Assembly: GCA_030490835.1 (NCBI GenBank)
Contig: CM059977.1
Coordinates: forward strand, 12,495,399-12,559,398
Origin: Annona cherimola
Taxonomy: Eukaryota > Streptophyta > Magnoliopsida > Magnoliales > Annonaceae
Length of the DNA stretch: 64,000 nucleotides
Reading direction: 5' to 3'
Shown: positions 45,043-56,151 of the stretch, piece after piece
Numbering within the stretch: position 1 is the stretch's first letter
Layout of the letters: each line of letters opens with the position of its first letter
The notes under the pieces: generated by a model
The model's input: only the letters and a program-made list of their open reading frames with translations
Database searches by the model: none
What the model was told of the DNA's origin: nothing
Program-made: the position numbers and the translations under genes

Positions 45043-45815
45043 TGTAACGCCCCAGGCCTAACAGTAAGGTATTGTCCGCTTTGGGCCTCGGCCCGCACGG
45101 TTTTGCCCTTTTGGGTTCACGTGCATCCCGTCCTTCCCCAAAAGGCGCCTCACTGAGGTACCTGGCGGCCTCCACTTATAACCCAGGTTCCCCCCTCATC
45201 CTAACTGATGTGGGATATCACATTCACCCACCCTTGGGGCTCCAGCGTCCCCGCTGGACACCACCGGCCGGAGGTCGGGAGTCGGCTCTGATACCATTTG
45301 TAACGCCCCACCTTTGAGGTATTGTGAATGGGGTCTACTATGTCAAAGCTAAAAATGAGATCTCCCAAGATGGAAATAGATACCAAGGTGCAAAACAGGA
45401 TGAGGGGGGAGCCTGGGGCTATAAGTGGAGGCCGCCAGGTACCTCAGTGAGGCGCATTTTGGGGAAGGACGGGATGCGCGTGAACCCAGAGGGGCAAAAC
45501 CGTGCGTGCCAAGGCCCAAAGCGGACAATACCTTACTGTTAGGCCTGGGGCGTTACAAATAGTATCAGAGCCGACTCCCGACCTCCGGCCGGTGGTGTCC
45601 AGCGGGGACGCTGGAGCCCCAAGGGGGGGTGGATGTGGAATCCCACATCGGTTAGGATGAGGGGGGGAGCCTGGGGCTATAAGTGGAGGCCACCAGGTAC
45701 CTCAGTGAGGCGCCTTTTGAGGAAGGACGGGATGCGCGTGAACCCAGAGGGGCAAAACCGTGCGGGCCAAGGCCCAAAGCGGATAATACCTTACTGTTAG
45801 GCCTGAGGCATTACA
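45043..45815. mobile_element. Composite TRIM with LTRs in inverted orientation
   Basis: It is bounded by a perfect 5-bp duplication CTAGG (45038-45042, 45816-45820). Left: an LTR in minus orientation (45043-45222, begins TGTAACGCCCC), a ~75-bp interior with a primer site on the minus strand (complement of TGGTATCAGAGCC at 45284-45296), then a diverged LTR start (45299 onward). Right: a 5'-truncated plus LTR (about 45402-45557), a primer-site-like AGTATCAGAGCC, a similar interior and a full plus LTR (45634-45815). LTRs contain TCCCACATCGG and GCGGACAATACC, common in plant TRIMs. The two halves are therefore mirror images inside one target duplication. Confidence 0.75.
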
Positions 45816-45944
45816 CTAGGAGCTCCGTGTACGTTGGGCTGGCCTCACATCGTCGGACGACACTTGGGAGGACAGAGATCAATTCCAATCCCTGTTTCCC
45901 CGCTTCGACCTTGAGGACCAGGTCGTTTTTCCACTGAGTGGGAA

Positions 45945-46272
45945 TGTTATGAGAGGTGAAGGTGACCAAAGGGAGATAAGCCGAGCAACAACACGTGTGG
46001 AAAGGCTATTAAGGCCCAAAGAGTCGATTAGGCCAAGGGACAGGCTGGACCTTGGAGAAGGCAGTAAGGGTAGATATGGGGTTTAAATAGTTAGGAAGAG
46101 TCGTCGTTACAGTTTTAGGGGAGAGCGAGCGGGAACTGGCCAAAGGCCAATGCATAAAGGGCGGGAGGGGGGGAACAAAATCTTGAAAGGCATCTTGTAT
46201 CTTGTAATTCTTTGATTCTTGCAATAGAGAAGCCCGTCCCTATTTTAGTGGGACTTTGCAAGCATTCTTACA
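45945..46272 (+). mobile_element. 3' LTR of the Ty3/Gypsy element
   Basis: Starts TGTTATGAGAGGTGAAGG after a purine-rich tract and ends near GCATTCTTACA. It shares its first ~190 bases with the fragment at 43499-43690. The right boundary is approximate because the other LTR is truncated. Confidence 0.65.
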
Positions 46273-47114
46273 AGTAGAGCCAGAGCCACCGGGTGTTTGA
46301 GTCTACCAGAAGGCAGATTCACACCATACTGAGAAGGATGAAATAACGGCATCATGCTGTTTTGTATGTTTATTAAGTCCAGATGTAATCTAGCAAATGC
46401 AATATAATTGGACAATTTGTGAGTGCAAGCAAATGTTCAACTGTCCCTTTTCTTTTCTTTTCGGGTTGTGCCAAATGAACCCAGTCACAGTAGGACGATC
46501 GATCCTTTTCTAAAAATCTGAGTTGTGCCAAAAAGATTCAAACTTTCAACAATTCGCTAGGCAGCTGCATAGACGGTGCAGGGCTTCAACTTGTGGTGGG
46601 TATAACCTGAAACTCAGTTCTCTGCACTCAGCAGATGCTGAGTCTTCGAATATCCCTATAGCAGTTCAATCCCATATAGGATATGTAAACAGTACTGATT
46701 CGGAACCCGAGATCCATCAAAAGAGAGCAAAAGCGGAGAAACGAAAGATGCTGTTTTACGAGGTCGACGGCGGTAAGATGCAACGTAAATGTTGCCAAAT
46801 GCATGCAGTCCCTTCCCTGCCCATGCTAACCCAATCCAGTATAAGCCTGCCCAATATGCAGGGGTCAGCGTAGGTGGTTGACTCAAGTTGCATCCGGACC
46901 AATGAATTGCGAGAAAACAATATTTCTACGCTTTCGAAATAGTAAGAACAACAAAAACATCAACAATAATAATTATGAGGTAAATTCACAACCATCTGGA
47001 TCTACAGAAAATGATCAAGATCCCAAGCTTATGTGGGTTTATTGGACATGCCGACAATTCACGACACGCTCGTGCATGATATACGGTTCTTTGCCACTAG
47101 AGTAAGGAAAGTAT
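46273..47114. other. Intergenic segment with an unassigned open frame
   Basis: An open frame (46547-46873, plus, up to ~116 codons counted generously) encodes a polar peptide including GYVNSTDSEPEIHQKRAKAE. I do not recognise a domain and see no splice partner. It may be a captured or decayed gene fragment. Confidence 0.3.
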
Positions 47115-47550
47115 TTTTTCTTTGAGGGCCAACCCATGGGAAGTGCTTCCCATGAGAAAAAAAAAGGAAGCAGGGGTAATTTAGTAATTTTCCATCGTGA
47201 GTATGTTTGACTAAAAACGTGAGTATGTTTGATTTTTTGATAAATTTTATATTATATACATACAAAATCTCAATCTTTTCCATTCATTTGATAGATCAAA
47301 TAGTAAAACGTATATAAACTAATTTTTCATTATTTGAAAAATTTTAAAAAATATTAATGTACAAAAAATGATATTTTAATTAGATTTTATCATAATTGGT
47401 AAATTTGAAAAATAAAATTTATATTAGAAATGATGTTATATTATTTAAAGTTAATGTAATTAAGGGACTCTCAAGAATAACAATTTCTTAGATTTTTCTT
47501 GAATTTTTGAAAATTTATTAATATTTTTTTATTTTCTGAAAATAATAGAA

Positions 47551-48815
47551 TCTAACCGTGTCTAACCGCGTCTAACCGTGTCTAACCGTGTCTAACCGTG
47601 TCTAACTGCGTCTAACCGTGTCTAACCGTGTCTAACTGCGTCTAACCGTGTCTAACCGTGTCTAATTTTTGAAATTAATAATTTAATCATAATCTAAACC
47701 TTCTAATATTATCCTAGGGCCTTTATAAGACCATTTATATCTTAAAAACAAAATTTGGAACCCAAATAATATGATTTATAAAAATCACAAAAATCTAACC
47801 GTGTCTAACCGCGTCTAACCGTGTCTAACCCTGTCTAACCGCGTCTAACCGCATCTAACCGCGTCTAACCGTGTCTAACCGTGTCTAATTTTTGAAATTA
47901 ATAAGTTAATCATAATCTAAACCCTCTAATATTATCCTAGGACCTTTATAAGATCATTTATATCTTAAAAACAAAATTTGGAACCCAAATAATATGATTT
48001 ATAAAAATCACAAAAATCTAACCGTGTCTAACCGCGTCTAACCGTGTCTAACCGTGTCTAACCGTGTCTAACCGCGTCTAACCGTGTCTAACCGCGTCTA
48101 ACCGCGTCTAACCATGTTTAACCGTGTCTAATTTTTGAAATTAATAAGTTAATCATAATCTAAACCCTCTAATATTATCCTAGGACCTTTATAAGACCAT
48201 TTATATCTTAAAAACAAAATTTGGAACCCAAATAATATAATTTATAAAAATCACAAAAAATCTAATCGCGTCTAACCCTGTCTAATCCTGTCTAACCGTG
48301 TCTAACCGTGTCTAACCCTGTCTAACCGTGTCTAACCGCGTCTAACCGCGTCTAACCGTGTCTAACCGTGTCTAATTTTTGAAATTAATAATTTAATCAT
48401 AATCTAAACCCTCTAATATTATCCTAGGGCCTTTATAAGACCATTTATATCTTAAAAACAAAATTTGGAACCCAAATAATATGATTTATAAAAATCACAA
48501 AAAATCTAACCGCATCTAACCCTGTCTAACCGTGTCTAACCGCGTCTAACCGTGTCTAACCGTATCTAACCGCGTCTAACCGCGTCTAACCGTGTCTAAC
48601 CGTGTCTAATTTTTGAAATTAATAATTTAATCATAATCTAAACCCTCTAATATTATCCTAGGGCCTTTATAAGACCATTTATATCTTAAAAACCAAATTT
48701 GGAACCCAAAAAATTTGATTTATAAAAATCACAAAAAATCTAACCGCGTCTAACCCTGTCTAACCGTGTCTAACCGCGTCTAACCGTGTCTAACCGTGTC
48801 TAACCATGTCTAATT
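47551..48815 (+). repeat. Higher-order array: TCTAACCGTG decamers plus ~120-bp spacer, six blocks
   Basis: Runs of 7-11 decamers TCTAACCGTG / TCTAACCGCG begin at about 47551, 47794, 48017, 48260, 48507 and 48739. They are separated by a well-conserved spacer containing AATTAATAAGTTAATCATAA, CCTTTATAAGACCATTTATA and AAATTTGGAACCCAAATAAT. The higher-order period is about 220-245 bp. A short relative occurs at 39160-39450. Confidence 0.92.
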
Positions 48816-48999
48816 TTTTAAATTAATAATTTAATCTATGTATTTTGCAAAATGTATATACTTTAATATTCATTTGAGGACTAAATAAATTTGAACTAAA
48901 TAAATATATTAAATTATAATTAAAAATATTAACTCTACTTGATTTAATGAAATAAAAATTTATATAAAGAAATAAAATAGTAAAAAATATTATATATAT

Positions 49000-50265
49000 T
49001 TTGGATGCCCGCGGGACACATGATTATTTTTAAAAAACAATATATTCATTTTTGGACGATCGCGGGACCTGTATATATTTTTATAAAAATGAAATATTCA
49101 TTTTTTGAGGCCCGTGGGACATTTATATATTTTAAAAAAATAATGTATTCATTTTTGGATGCCCGCAGGACTCGTATATATTTTTATAAAACATTATATT
49201 CATTTTTGGATGCCCACCGGACACGTATATATTTTTATAAAAATTAAAATATTCATTTTGTGAGACCCGTGACACATTTATATATTTTAAAAAAATAATG
49301 TATTCATTTTTGGATGCCCGCGGGACACGTAGATATTTTTATAAAACATTATATTCATTTTTGGACGCCCACGGGACACGTATATATTTTTATAAAAACA
49401 AAATATTCATTTTTTGAGGCCCGTGGGACATTCATATATTTTATAAAAACAATCTATTTATTTTTGGAGGCCCACGGGACACGTATATATTTTTATAAAA
49501 CATTATTTTCATTTTTGGACGCCCGCGGGACACGTATGATTTTTTATAAAAACAAAATATTCACTTTTTGAGGCGCGTGGGACATTTATATATTTTATAA
49601 AAATAATACATCATTTTTTGAAGCTCCCGGGACACCTTTAATTTTTTATAAAACATTATATTCATTTTTGGACACCCACGGGACACGTATATTTTTTAAA
49701 AAAAACAAAATATTCATTTTTTGAGTCCCGTGGGACATTTATATATTTTACAAAAATAATATTTTCATTTTTGGACGCCCGCGGGACACATATATATTAT
49801 ATAAAATATTATATTCATTTTTGGACGCCCACGGGACACGTATATATTTTTATAAAAACAAAATATTCATTCTTTGAGGCCCGTGGGACATTCGTATATT
49901 TTATAAAAACAATACATTCATTTTATGAAGCCCGTGGGACACATTTAAATTTTTATAAAATATTATATTCATTTTTCGACGCCCACGGGACACGTATATA
50001 TTTTAAAAAAACAAAATATTCAATTTTTAAGGCCGGTGGGACATTTTTAAATTTTATAAAAACAATATATTCACTTTTTGAAGCCCGCGGGACACGTAGA
50101 TATTTTTATAAAACATTATACTCAATTTTGGACGCCCGAGGGACACGTGTACATTTTTAAAAAAACAAAATATTCATTTTTTGAGGCCCGTGGGACATTT
50201 ATAAATTTTTAAAAAATAATATATTCACTTTTGGACGCTCGCGGGATGCGTATATTTTTTTATAA
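49000..50265 (+). repeat. 51-bp minisatellite array, part 1 (~24 units)
   Basis: The repeating core is GCCCGCGGGACACGTATATA followed by TTTTTATAAAACA and TATTCATTTTTGGAC, with a period of 51-52 bp. Because 51 is divisible by three, long open frames with a 17-residue repeat appear, but they have no start context or non-repetitive domain and are not genes. Confidence 0.92.
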
Positions 50266-50734
50266 CTATATTAAATTGAAATTTGATAACAAAATTTATT
50301 AAATACGTGTAAAATAATAGTTTGACAAGCGATTATATAAATTTTAAAGTGATATTCAAGATTATTTGAAACATCATTTTTATTTGGATAAATAATCCTA
50401 TAATATTATTAAATTCTAATGCATCAGAATCTAATAACTTTTTATATTTTACACAAGAATATTTTTGTTTTAAAGAAGGATATATAACCCACTTAATTAG
50501 TTTAAACTAACATTACAAATTGGGCTGGTCAAAATTACAAAAGCAGTCGAAATAGGTATCCGAATGCAAAAGTCAAAATTGGGCATGAAGACTCTTTAGA
50601 AGATAATAGGTCAAAAGGTAAACAAAAATTATTTTAACACTCAAACGGAGTTCGAAATGGTGAGGAAATACATACCTGTCTGCACCTTTGCATAAAAGGA
50701 AGATTTGACCAAACTCATCCTCTACAATTACAGA
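50266..50734. other. Non-repetitive segment between the two minisatellite parts
   Basis: AT-rich sequence without the 51-bp unit. It contains no open frame of note and no terminal repeats, so it is either original element sequence or a later insertion. Confidence 0.4.
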
Positions 50735-51570
50735 CGCCCGTGGGATACATATATATTTTTATAAAAATAAAATATTTATTTTTTGAGGCCTGTGGGACAC
50801 ATGATTATTTTTAAAAAAATAAAATATTCATCTTTTGAGGCCCGTGGGACATTTAAATATTTAAAAAAATAATACATTCATTTTTGGAGGCCCGCGGGAC
50901 ACATATATTTTTATAAAACAAAATATTTATTTTTGGACGCCCGCGGGACACATATATATTTTTTTTAAAATAAATTATTTATTTTTTGAAGCCCGTGGGA
51001 CACATATATTTTTTAAAAAAATAAAACATTCATTTTTGGAGACCCGTGGGACACATATATATTTTTATAAAACAAAATATTCATTTTTGGACGCCCGCGG
51101 GACACATATATATTTTTTAAAAAATAAATTATTTATTTTTTGAAGCCCGTGGGACACATATATTTTTTAAAAAAACAAAACATTCATTTTTGGAGACCCG
51201 TGGGACACATATATATTTTTATAAAACAAAATATTCATTTTTGGACGCCCGCGGGACACATATATATTTTTTAAAAAATAAATTATTTATTTTTTGAAGC
51301 CCGTGGGACACATATATTTTTTTAAAAAACAAAACATTCATTTTTGGAGACCCGTGGGACACATATATATTTTTATAAAACAAAATATTCATTTTTGGAC
51401 GCCCGCGGGACACACATATATTTTTTAGAAAACAAAATATTCATTTTTGGACTCCCGTGGGACACTTATATATTTTAGAAAATAAAATATTCATTTTTGG
51501 AGGTCCGCGGGACACATATATATATTTTAGAAAATAAAATATTTATTTCTGGACACCCGCGGGGCACATT
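50735..51570 (+). repeat. 51-bp minisatellite array, part 2, with 153-bp higher-order units
   Basis: The same 51-bp family, about 16 units. Between about 50960 and 51420 a three-unit block is repeated three times almost without change (marker TTTTTGAAGCCCGTGGGACA at about 50985, 51138 and 51292, spacing 153-154), showing recent trimer amplification. Confidence 0.9.
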
Positions 51571-52640
51571 TATATTAACTTTTAAAAATAAAATTGTATA
51601 AATTATATTTATTTAAATTAAATTACTATAATTAACATTTGATAATATAAATATATATGACTTTTTGGTACTGGTTTAATAATTAAGTAATATAATCTAT
51701 AATATAATTTCAACATATAAACATGCATTCAAACATAAAAATAAATAATATAAAATAAAATAATTGCTTTTTTGAAATAAATAATTAATAAATAATTATT
51801 ATTATATTATTATTTTTATTCACATTTAAATAAAAATATCGCACTATTTTAACCGTGTACATAATTATTCATATTCATAATTTAATTAGCTGAATTTTTC
51901 TAATATAAACCGTCTATTGTTATAAATATTTTGCAAATCAAAATAGAGTAAGGTAAGCAACTTTCTAAAAAGATCAAAATTTGTATTAAACTCACACACC
52001 CGTAACACTCCATTAAAAAACATAAAAATTAACTAACTTCCCACCCACGCGCCCTTTCACACACATTATTATATTAATATAATATATTTTAAAAAATAAA
52101 TTAGATCTTCAGTTACGATATATCTTTAAATTTTTATAATCCATGGACTTTTATTCGATTTTAATGATTCTAAATAATATAAACATATACAAAAGAAATA
52201 TAAATGTATAATTAAAAATAATAGTAGCTCAATTTCGTTAAGCTAATTATTTCATCCTTCTAATTTTTAACTTTTTTCATCTTAAGAATATTTTATATGA
52301 AAACTTTTTGATAATTATATTTTATATAAAATCTTTCAATTGACTATGTTTGTGAATTGAATAATTGACATCTATATAAATCTAAAAAATTCCAACTACA
52401 TAAAAGAATTATTTTTACAAGTTTATTTAAAATATATAAATAGAAACTTTATAAAAAAATTTACATTTTTTTTAGTTGTTTTATATCATTTTCACAAAAT
52501 GTTAAGAGAAATTACATTGAAATTGAGATTTTGATGCAATAAGTATAATATTTATATTTTTTTACACAACTATTAAATTTATATAATTTGGAAATTCTAT
52601 TAGATTATTAAAAATTTTTTGTAAAATTGTTTTGAAATGT
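51571..52640. other. AT-rich interior of the Mutator-like element
   Basis: Strongly AT-rich, non-repetitive sequence without coding potential. Confidence 0.4.
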
Positions 52641-53290
52641 CTGTCCGTCGCGATCACTGGCCGTCTTATTTCTATCCGTCGCGATAAATAATGCACCGTG
52701 CATCAGCCTCTACAATCCGTCGCGACAAATGAGACACGGTGCATCATCCTCCACGAATCGCAGCCGGCAGCCGCGCCCCTGCCTCATACCCCACCAGCCG
52801 TCGGCCGTTGGATCGCCGATCGGAACAGACGGATGACTCGCCAAGGGCTTGCTAACTGTGATGCCTAACTCGCCGGACAGATATGTTCTCCAATCGCTTG
52901 AATCTAAAAAAAAACTAACGCTGCGAGTTTTCTTCTCTTCTGCCGGTCGATGCTGTCATTGCCGCTCGAATCCACCCGCTTCATTGCTGCAAAGGAACGT
53001 CGTCGGCAGCAGCAGTTCGTCAGCAGCGCGTCGTCTCCTAGGCGGAACCCATCATCTCAGATCTCACCGTGTTGTCTCCACCTTCTCCGTCCCGCCGGCT
53101 TCCAAGCAAATCCGGCTAAGCTCCACAGCGAGTCGCAAGGGAAGGGAGAAGCATGGGGTGGAAACGAAGGCAAGAGAGATGCATGGAGAAGCAAGGGAGA
53201 AGAAGAGCATGGAAATGAAGGTTACACGCATTTTCAACTACCGAAAATGCCCTGTGAAATCAAAGCCGTTGATTCAATCTGGACGGTTCA
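52640..53290 (+). other. GC-richer right subterminal region with short open frames
   Basis: It holds CCGTCGCGATAA repeats, GCATCATCCTCC, and a GCCGTTGGATCGCCGATCGG / GCCGTTGATTCAATCTGGAC pair typical of plant transposon subterminal DNA. Two overlapping open frames (52849-53295, 52950-53318) lack recognisable domains. This could be a captured leader or coding fragment. Confidence 0.35.
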
Positions 53291-53449
53291 GATGAGGCTT
53301 CCCATGAGAAAACGCTAAGAAGCGCTTCCCATGGGTTGGCCCTCTTTTTCTTTTTCTTTTTCTTTTTTTTTGGATAAGGAGTAAGTATCTTCACTTTACC
53401 TTTTTCGAAAAATGAAAAAAGAGAAAAGGTTAGCATTCGTTTTGTCTGT

Positions 53450-53760
53450 TTCCTCTTAATTGGCCAAGCATCTCTCTTTTTATATCCATTAGGCCTTTTT
53501 TTTTTCGATGAGATACCTATTAGGCCTTTCGCATTGATGTTATGCGCTTGCTGGATTCCGCGGCAAAAGCACGTATGTGCTTGCAATCGCTATAAATAGC
53601 TCTGTCTTCCACATCTTCAACATCAGGGATCCGGTACACTCAGCTCTGCAGACTTTTGTGTCGGTTAGCCCCTCTTCACGATCGATTTATTACTGCGACG
53701 GTACGAGTACGCAAAATTTTCCATTTCTAAATATTATTTGCCTCTATTCTCTGGGATATT
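53450..53760 (+). promoter_or_regulatory. Putative promoter and non-coding first exon of NLR2
   Basis: Homologous to the block before NLR1 (30130-30420): CTTGCTGGATTCCGCGGCAA, TATA box TATAAATA (53591-53598), then a leader, a possible donor GACG/GTACGAGT (about 53700) and TTTCCATTTCTAAAT. The matching acceptor would be the GAGCAG ending at about 56118, giving a ~2.4-kb 5'UTR intron. The Mutator-like element stands about 250 bases upstream of the TATA box. Confidence 0.5.
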
Positions 53761-53799
53761 TTTTTAATGCACACCGAGCATTTAGCTTTAATGCATCTG

Positions 53800-54050
53800 A
53801 GTATATTTAAACCATTTTTTTTAAATTTTTTTAATACAAGTGTTAATCTAAGTGTATTTAACGTGTATATCAATTTTTACCAATTTTGAATTTTTTTTTC
53901 TACAATCATTGGCAGTTTCACTTATTTAAAAAAATTCTAAAATAATCTAAAAATAACCTAAATTGGTAAAACTTGATATACATGCTAAATAAATCTAGAT
54001 TAATACTTATATAAAAAATTTCAAAAAATATAAAAATTAAGTTTTTACAC
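53800..54050. mobile_element. Foldback MITE, family B (copy 5)
   Basis: Left arm AGTGTTAATCTAAGTGTATT, TTTTTACCAATTTTGAAT; right arm inverse (AATTGGTAAAACTTGATATA, TAGATTAATACTT). It lies in the presumed 5'UTR intron of NLR2. Outer words TGCATCTGAGTATATT and ACACCCAAGTGCA resemble the ends at 4495 and 13060. Confidence 0.55.
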
Positions 54051-56117
54051 CCAAGTGCACTACATGGTTGCTCCTGTTCTCCACCTTCATGTATTGTCTT
54101 ATGGATTTCATGCTCACGCAAGCATTACATGTTTGACGAGACAAAAGAAAGACTTTTTCGATTGAGGATGTGACTTGGGTGAAATGAAATTTAACAAAAA
54201 TATTTTTCTCGATTTTTAAAAATAATCACATATTTTGATTTTTAATACAATTTTTAGTAAGTGACAAAATTTTTGGAAGAAAATTTTTAGTATAAATTTT
54301 TTTGAAATAATAGAAAATGATGTGATGTGATATGTTAATGATGAGGAGTAAACAAATAAAGTTAAAATAGGTAAATTAGTTCTATAAGTGGTTATATAAA
54401 AATAATTAAAAAGTATGATAATTGCATAAGAAGATGTGAAAAATAATTAAAAACATAGAGTAATTGTGGAGAATAAAAATTTTAGATTGAAAAAATTTTA
54501 TTTAAAAAGTTGTATGTGTATCATAACACACTATTAATATATATTTTCTTATTTCTACTACACTGCAATACTTATTTCCTTTTGTATTTTTATCTAATCC
54601 TAGCTCTCTTTTTTTTTTTTTATCTAATCTTAGCTTTAAAACGAATGATGCACATCTACAAACTAATTGCATTCATGTCTTTTTTGACATATGAAAATAT
54701 TACCAAAAAGTAAATATTCTATGACGTTGAAGATTTTTCACACAATGCAACTAGATAATTAAATCAAAATTTAATCCACTAGTTGCATTTAAAATTATTT
54801 TATTTAATTAAAAAACTAAATTTCATCTAAACCAAATATCTGTGTTGACTCAATTTGATAAAGTATAAAATTAACTTAATAACATATAAAATATTCTTTC
54901 TATATAAACAAATGATTCCAAAAATAATTATGAAATTAAACAACTCTATGTATGGATTTAAAAGAACTTCATAGTTTATGTATGATTATAAATATTTTAA
55001 AGTACTCACAACCTATCTAAACTTTAATTGAAATCATTTTAATGCAAAGATAAAACAAATGGTTTTAGATAAAATCTAAATTTTGATTAGGTCAAAATTA
55101 AGAGTGCAAATTAAGTAGAGTCTACATGTAACTTGGCATCTACCTAACTCGCTAGCTTTTACCTAGTTGGCAGCTACTTGACCTTAAGTTATGGCTAGTC
55201 CGATCCTTCATCCAATCTAAAATATTAGGTCATGACTGGGTTGATCATATCCTAGTTCAACCAGCAGTTTTTAGTGAAAGACTCATGTGAATCCTAAATT
55301 ACATTCTAATTTTCAGTTCCGATCATGATAATATACTTTAATTTAATTTATTAATTAAATATTATCATAGTTAGCATTAAGCCCAATGTCAATGAACTAT
55401 TTTGATCTTCGATGTTCAGAAATATTTAAAAATTATAAAATTTTATATACAGAAATTACATGCTTGGGCCCAAATATTAATACGAAAAAATCTTTTAAAA
55501 ATTAAAATGGATTATAAAAATGGGTTATGCAAATGTCTGCATTAAAGTTTAATACAAACCTTTACATTGGACCGCTGCCGAACTATATGTAGGGGAATAT
55601 TTATTTTTAAAAAAAATTGATAGAGAATTCTGGAGTAAATTCTTTAGAATGTTTAATAAGGGAAATACTTGTATGTAAATCCATAGCCGAATTTTATTTA
55701 ATTTCGAGGATGATATTGTCAGAATCAAATTACAAAGACAACAAGTACTTTTTGTCTTTGAATTTAATTGTGAGTATCATGCGCACGAACTCGCTAGTGA
55801 TTGAATTGGACGGCATGCAGATATATGGAATTTGACAAGGGTTGGTATGTGCTGGCCTTAAATATTTTTAAGTGAATGCAAATTAGGATAGCGTATGAAC
55901 TGTGGCGCGTCTATAGTCGTGTCTGATGATTAGCATGCTAATCAGTACCGAATGTTAACCGGCACTGCAAGCTGTCGCGCTGCACGCTGTTGTAATCGAC
56001 GCCCTTTTTAGGTTGCCTGGTTTGTTCTCATAGTGCTTGAGATGCATAGATATATTGATAGCTGCAACAATAAACATGCTAATGTTTGGTTTGTATCATT
56101 CTTAATTCGGTGAGCAG
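54051..56117. other. Non-coding region upstream of NLR2 (presumed 5'UTR intron)
   Basis: AT-rich. 54285-54520 is a decayed Tourist-like MITE; the rest shows no repeat ends or gene. A GC-richer patch at 55890-56010 lies just before the coding exon. Confidence 0.35.
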
Positions 56118-56151
56118 ATAGCCATTGGATCAACATAATATAATTAATACA

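Larger units (their letters stand above)
43735..45944 (+). pseudogene. Ty3/Gypsy pol remnant (integrase to 3' end), broken by LINE and TRIM insertions
   Basis: Conceptual translation shows the integrase core end (HHGLPASIVFDRDPTFLSKF, then GTQLHFSSTYHLQ), the LPWAEFWYNLSYHTT block after the LINE insertion, and the C-terminal [20 protein letters not shown] / [12 protein letters not shown] region. Several stop codons interrupt the frame, so it is dead. A gap between the two integrase pieces suggests that a few dozen bases were lost at the LINE insertion. The last ~120 bases (45821-45944) follow the TRIM and lead into the 3' LTR through a GTGGGAA purine stretch. Confidence 0.82.
47124..53344. 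mobile_element. 6.2-kb non-autonomous Mutator-like element filled with tandem repeats
   Basis: Terminal inverted repeats begin GAGGGCCAACCCATGGGAAG on the left (47124) and on the right as its reverse complement (ending 53344). The next bases differ (GTGCTTCCC against CGCTTCTTA), although GCTTCCCATGAGAAAA occurs near both ends. A 9-bp duplication TTTTTCTTT (47115-47123, 53345-53353) fits the Mutator superfamily, but it is low-complexity. Flanking sequence GAGTAAGGAAAGTAT on the left resembles the NLR1 upstream block near 30000. Contents: a decamer array (47551-48815), a 51-bp minisatellite in two parts (49000-50265, 50735-51570), AT-rich filler and a GC-richer right end. No transposase is visible. 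Confidence 0.72.

Noticed and set aside
45072..45937. Open frames across the 45-kb region
   Set aside because: They translate TRIM LTR sequence and its mirror copy; no protein family is involved.
47551..48815. Possible CRISPR-like or telomere-like array
   Set aside because: Decamers are contiguous rather than separated by unique spacers, the long spacer is itself conserved, and TCTAACCGTG is not the plant telomere unit. This is eukaryotic tandem repeat DNA.
49771..50160. Long open frame (129 codons) and two similar ones at 49005 and 49314 on the plus strand
   Set aside because: They exist only because the minisatellite period (51) is a multiple of three; the peptide is a 17-residue echo of the DNA repeat with no independent domain.
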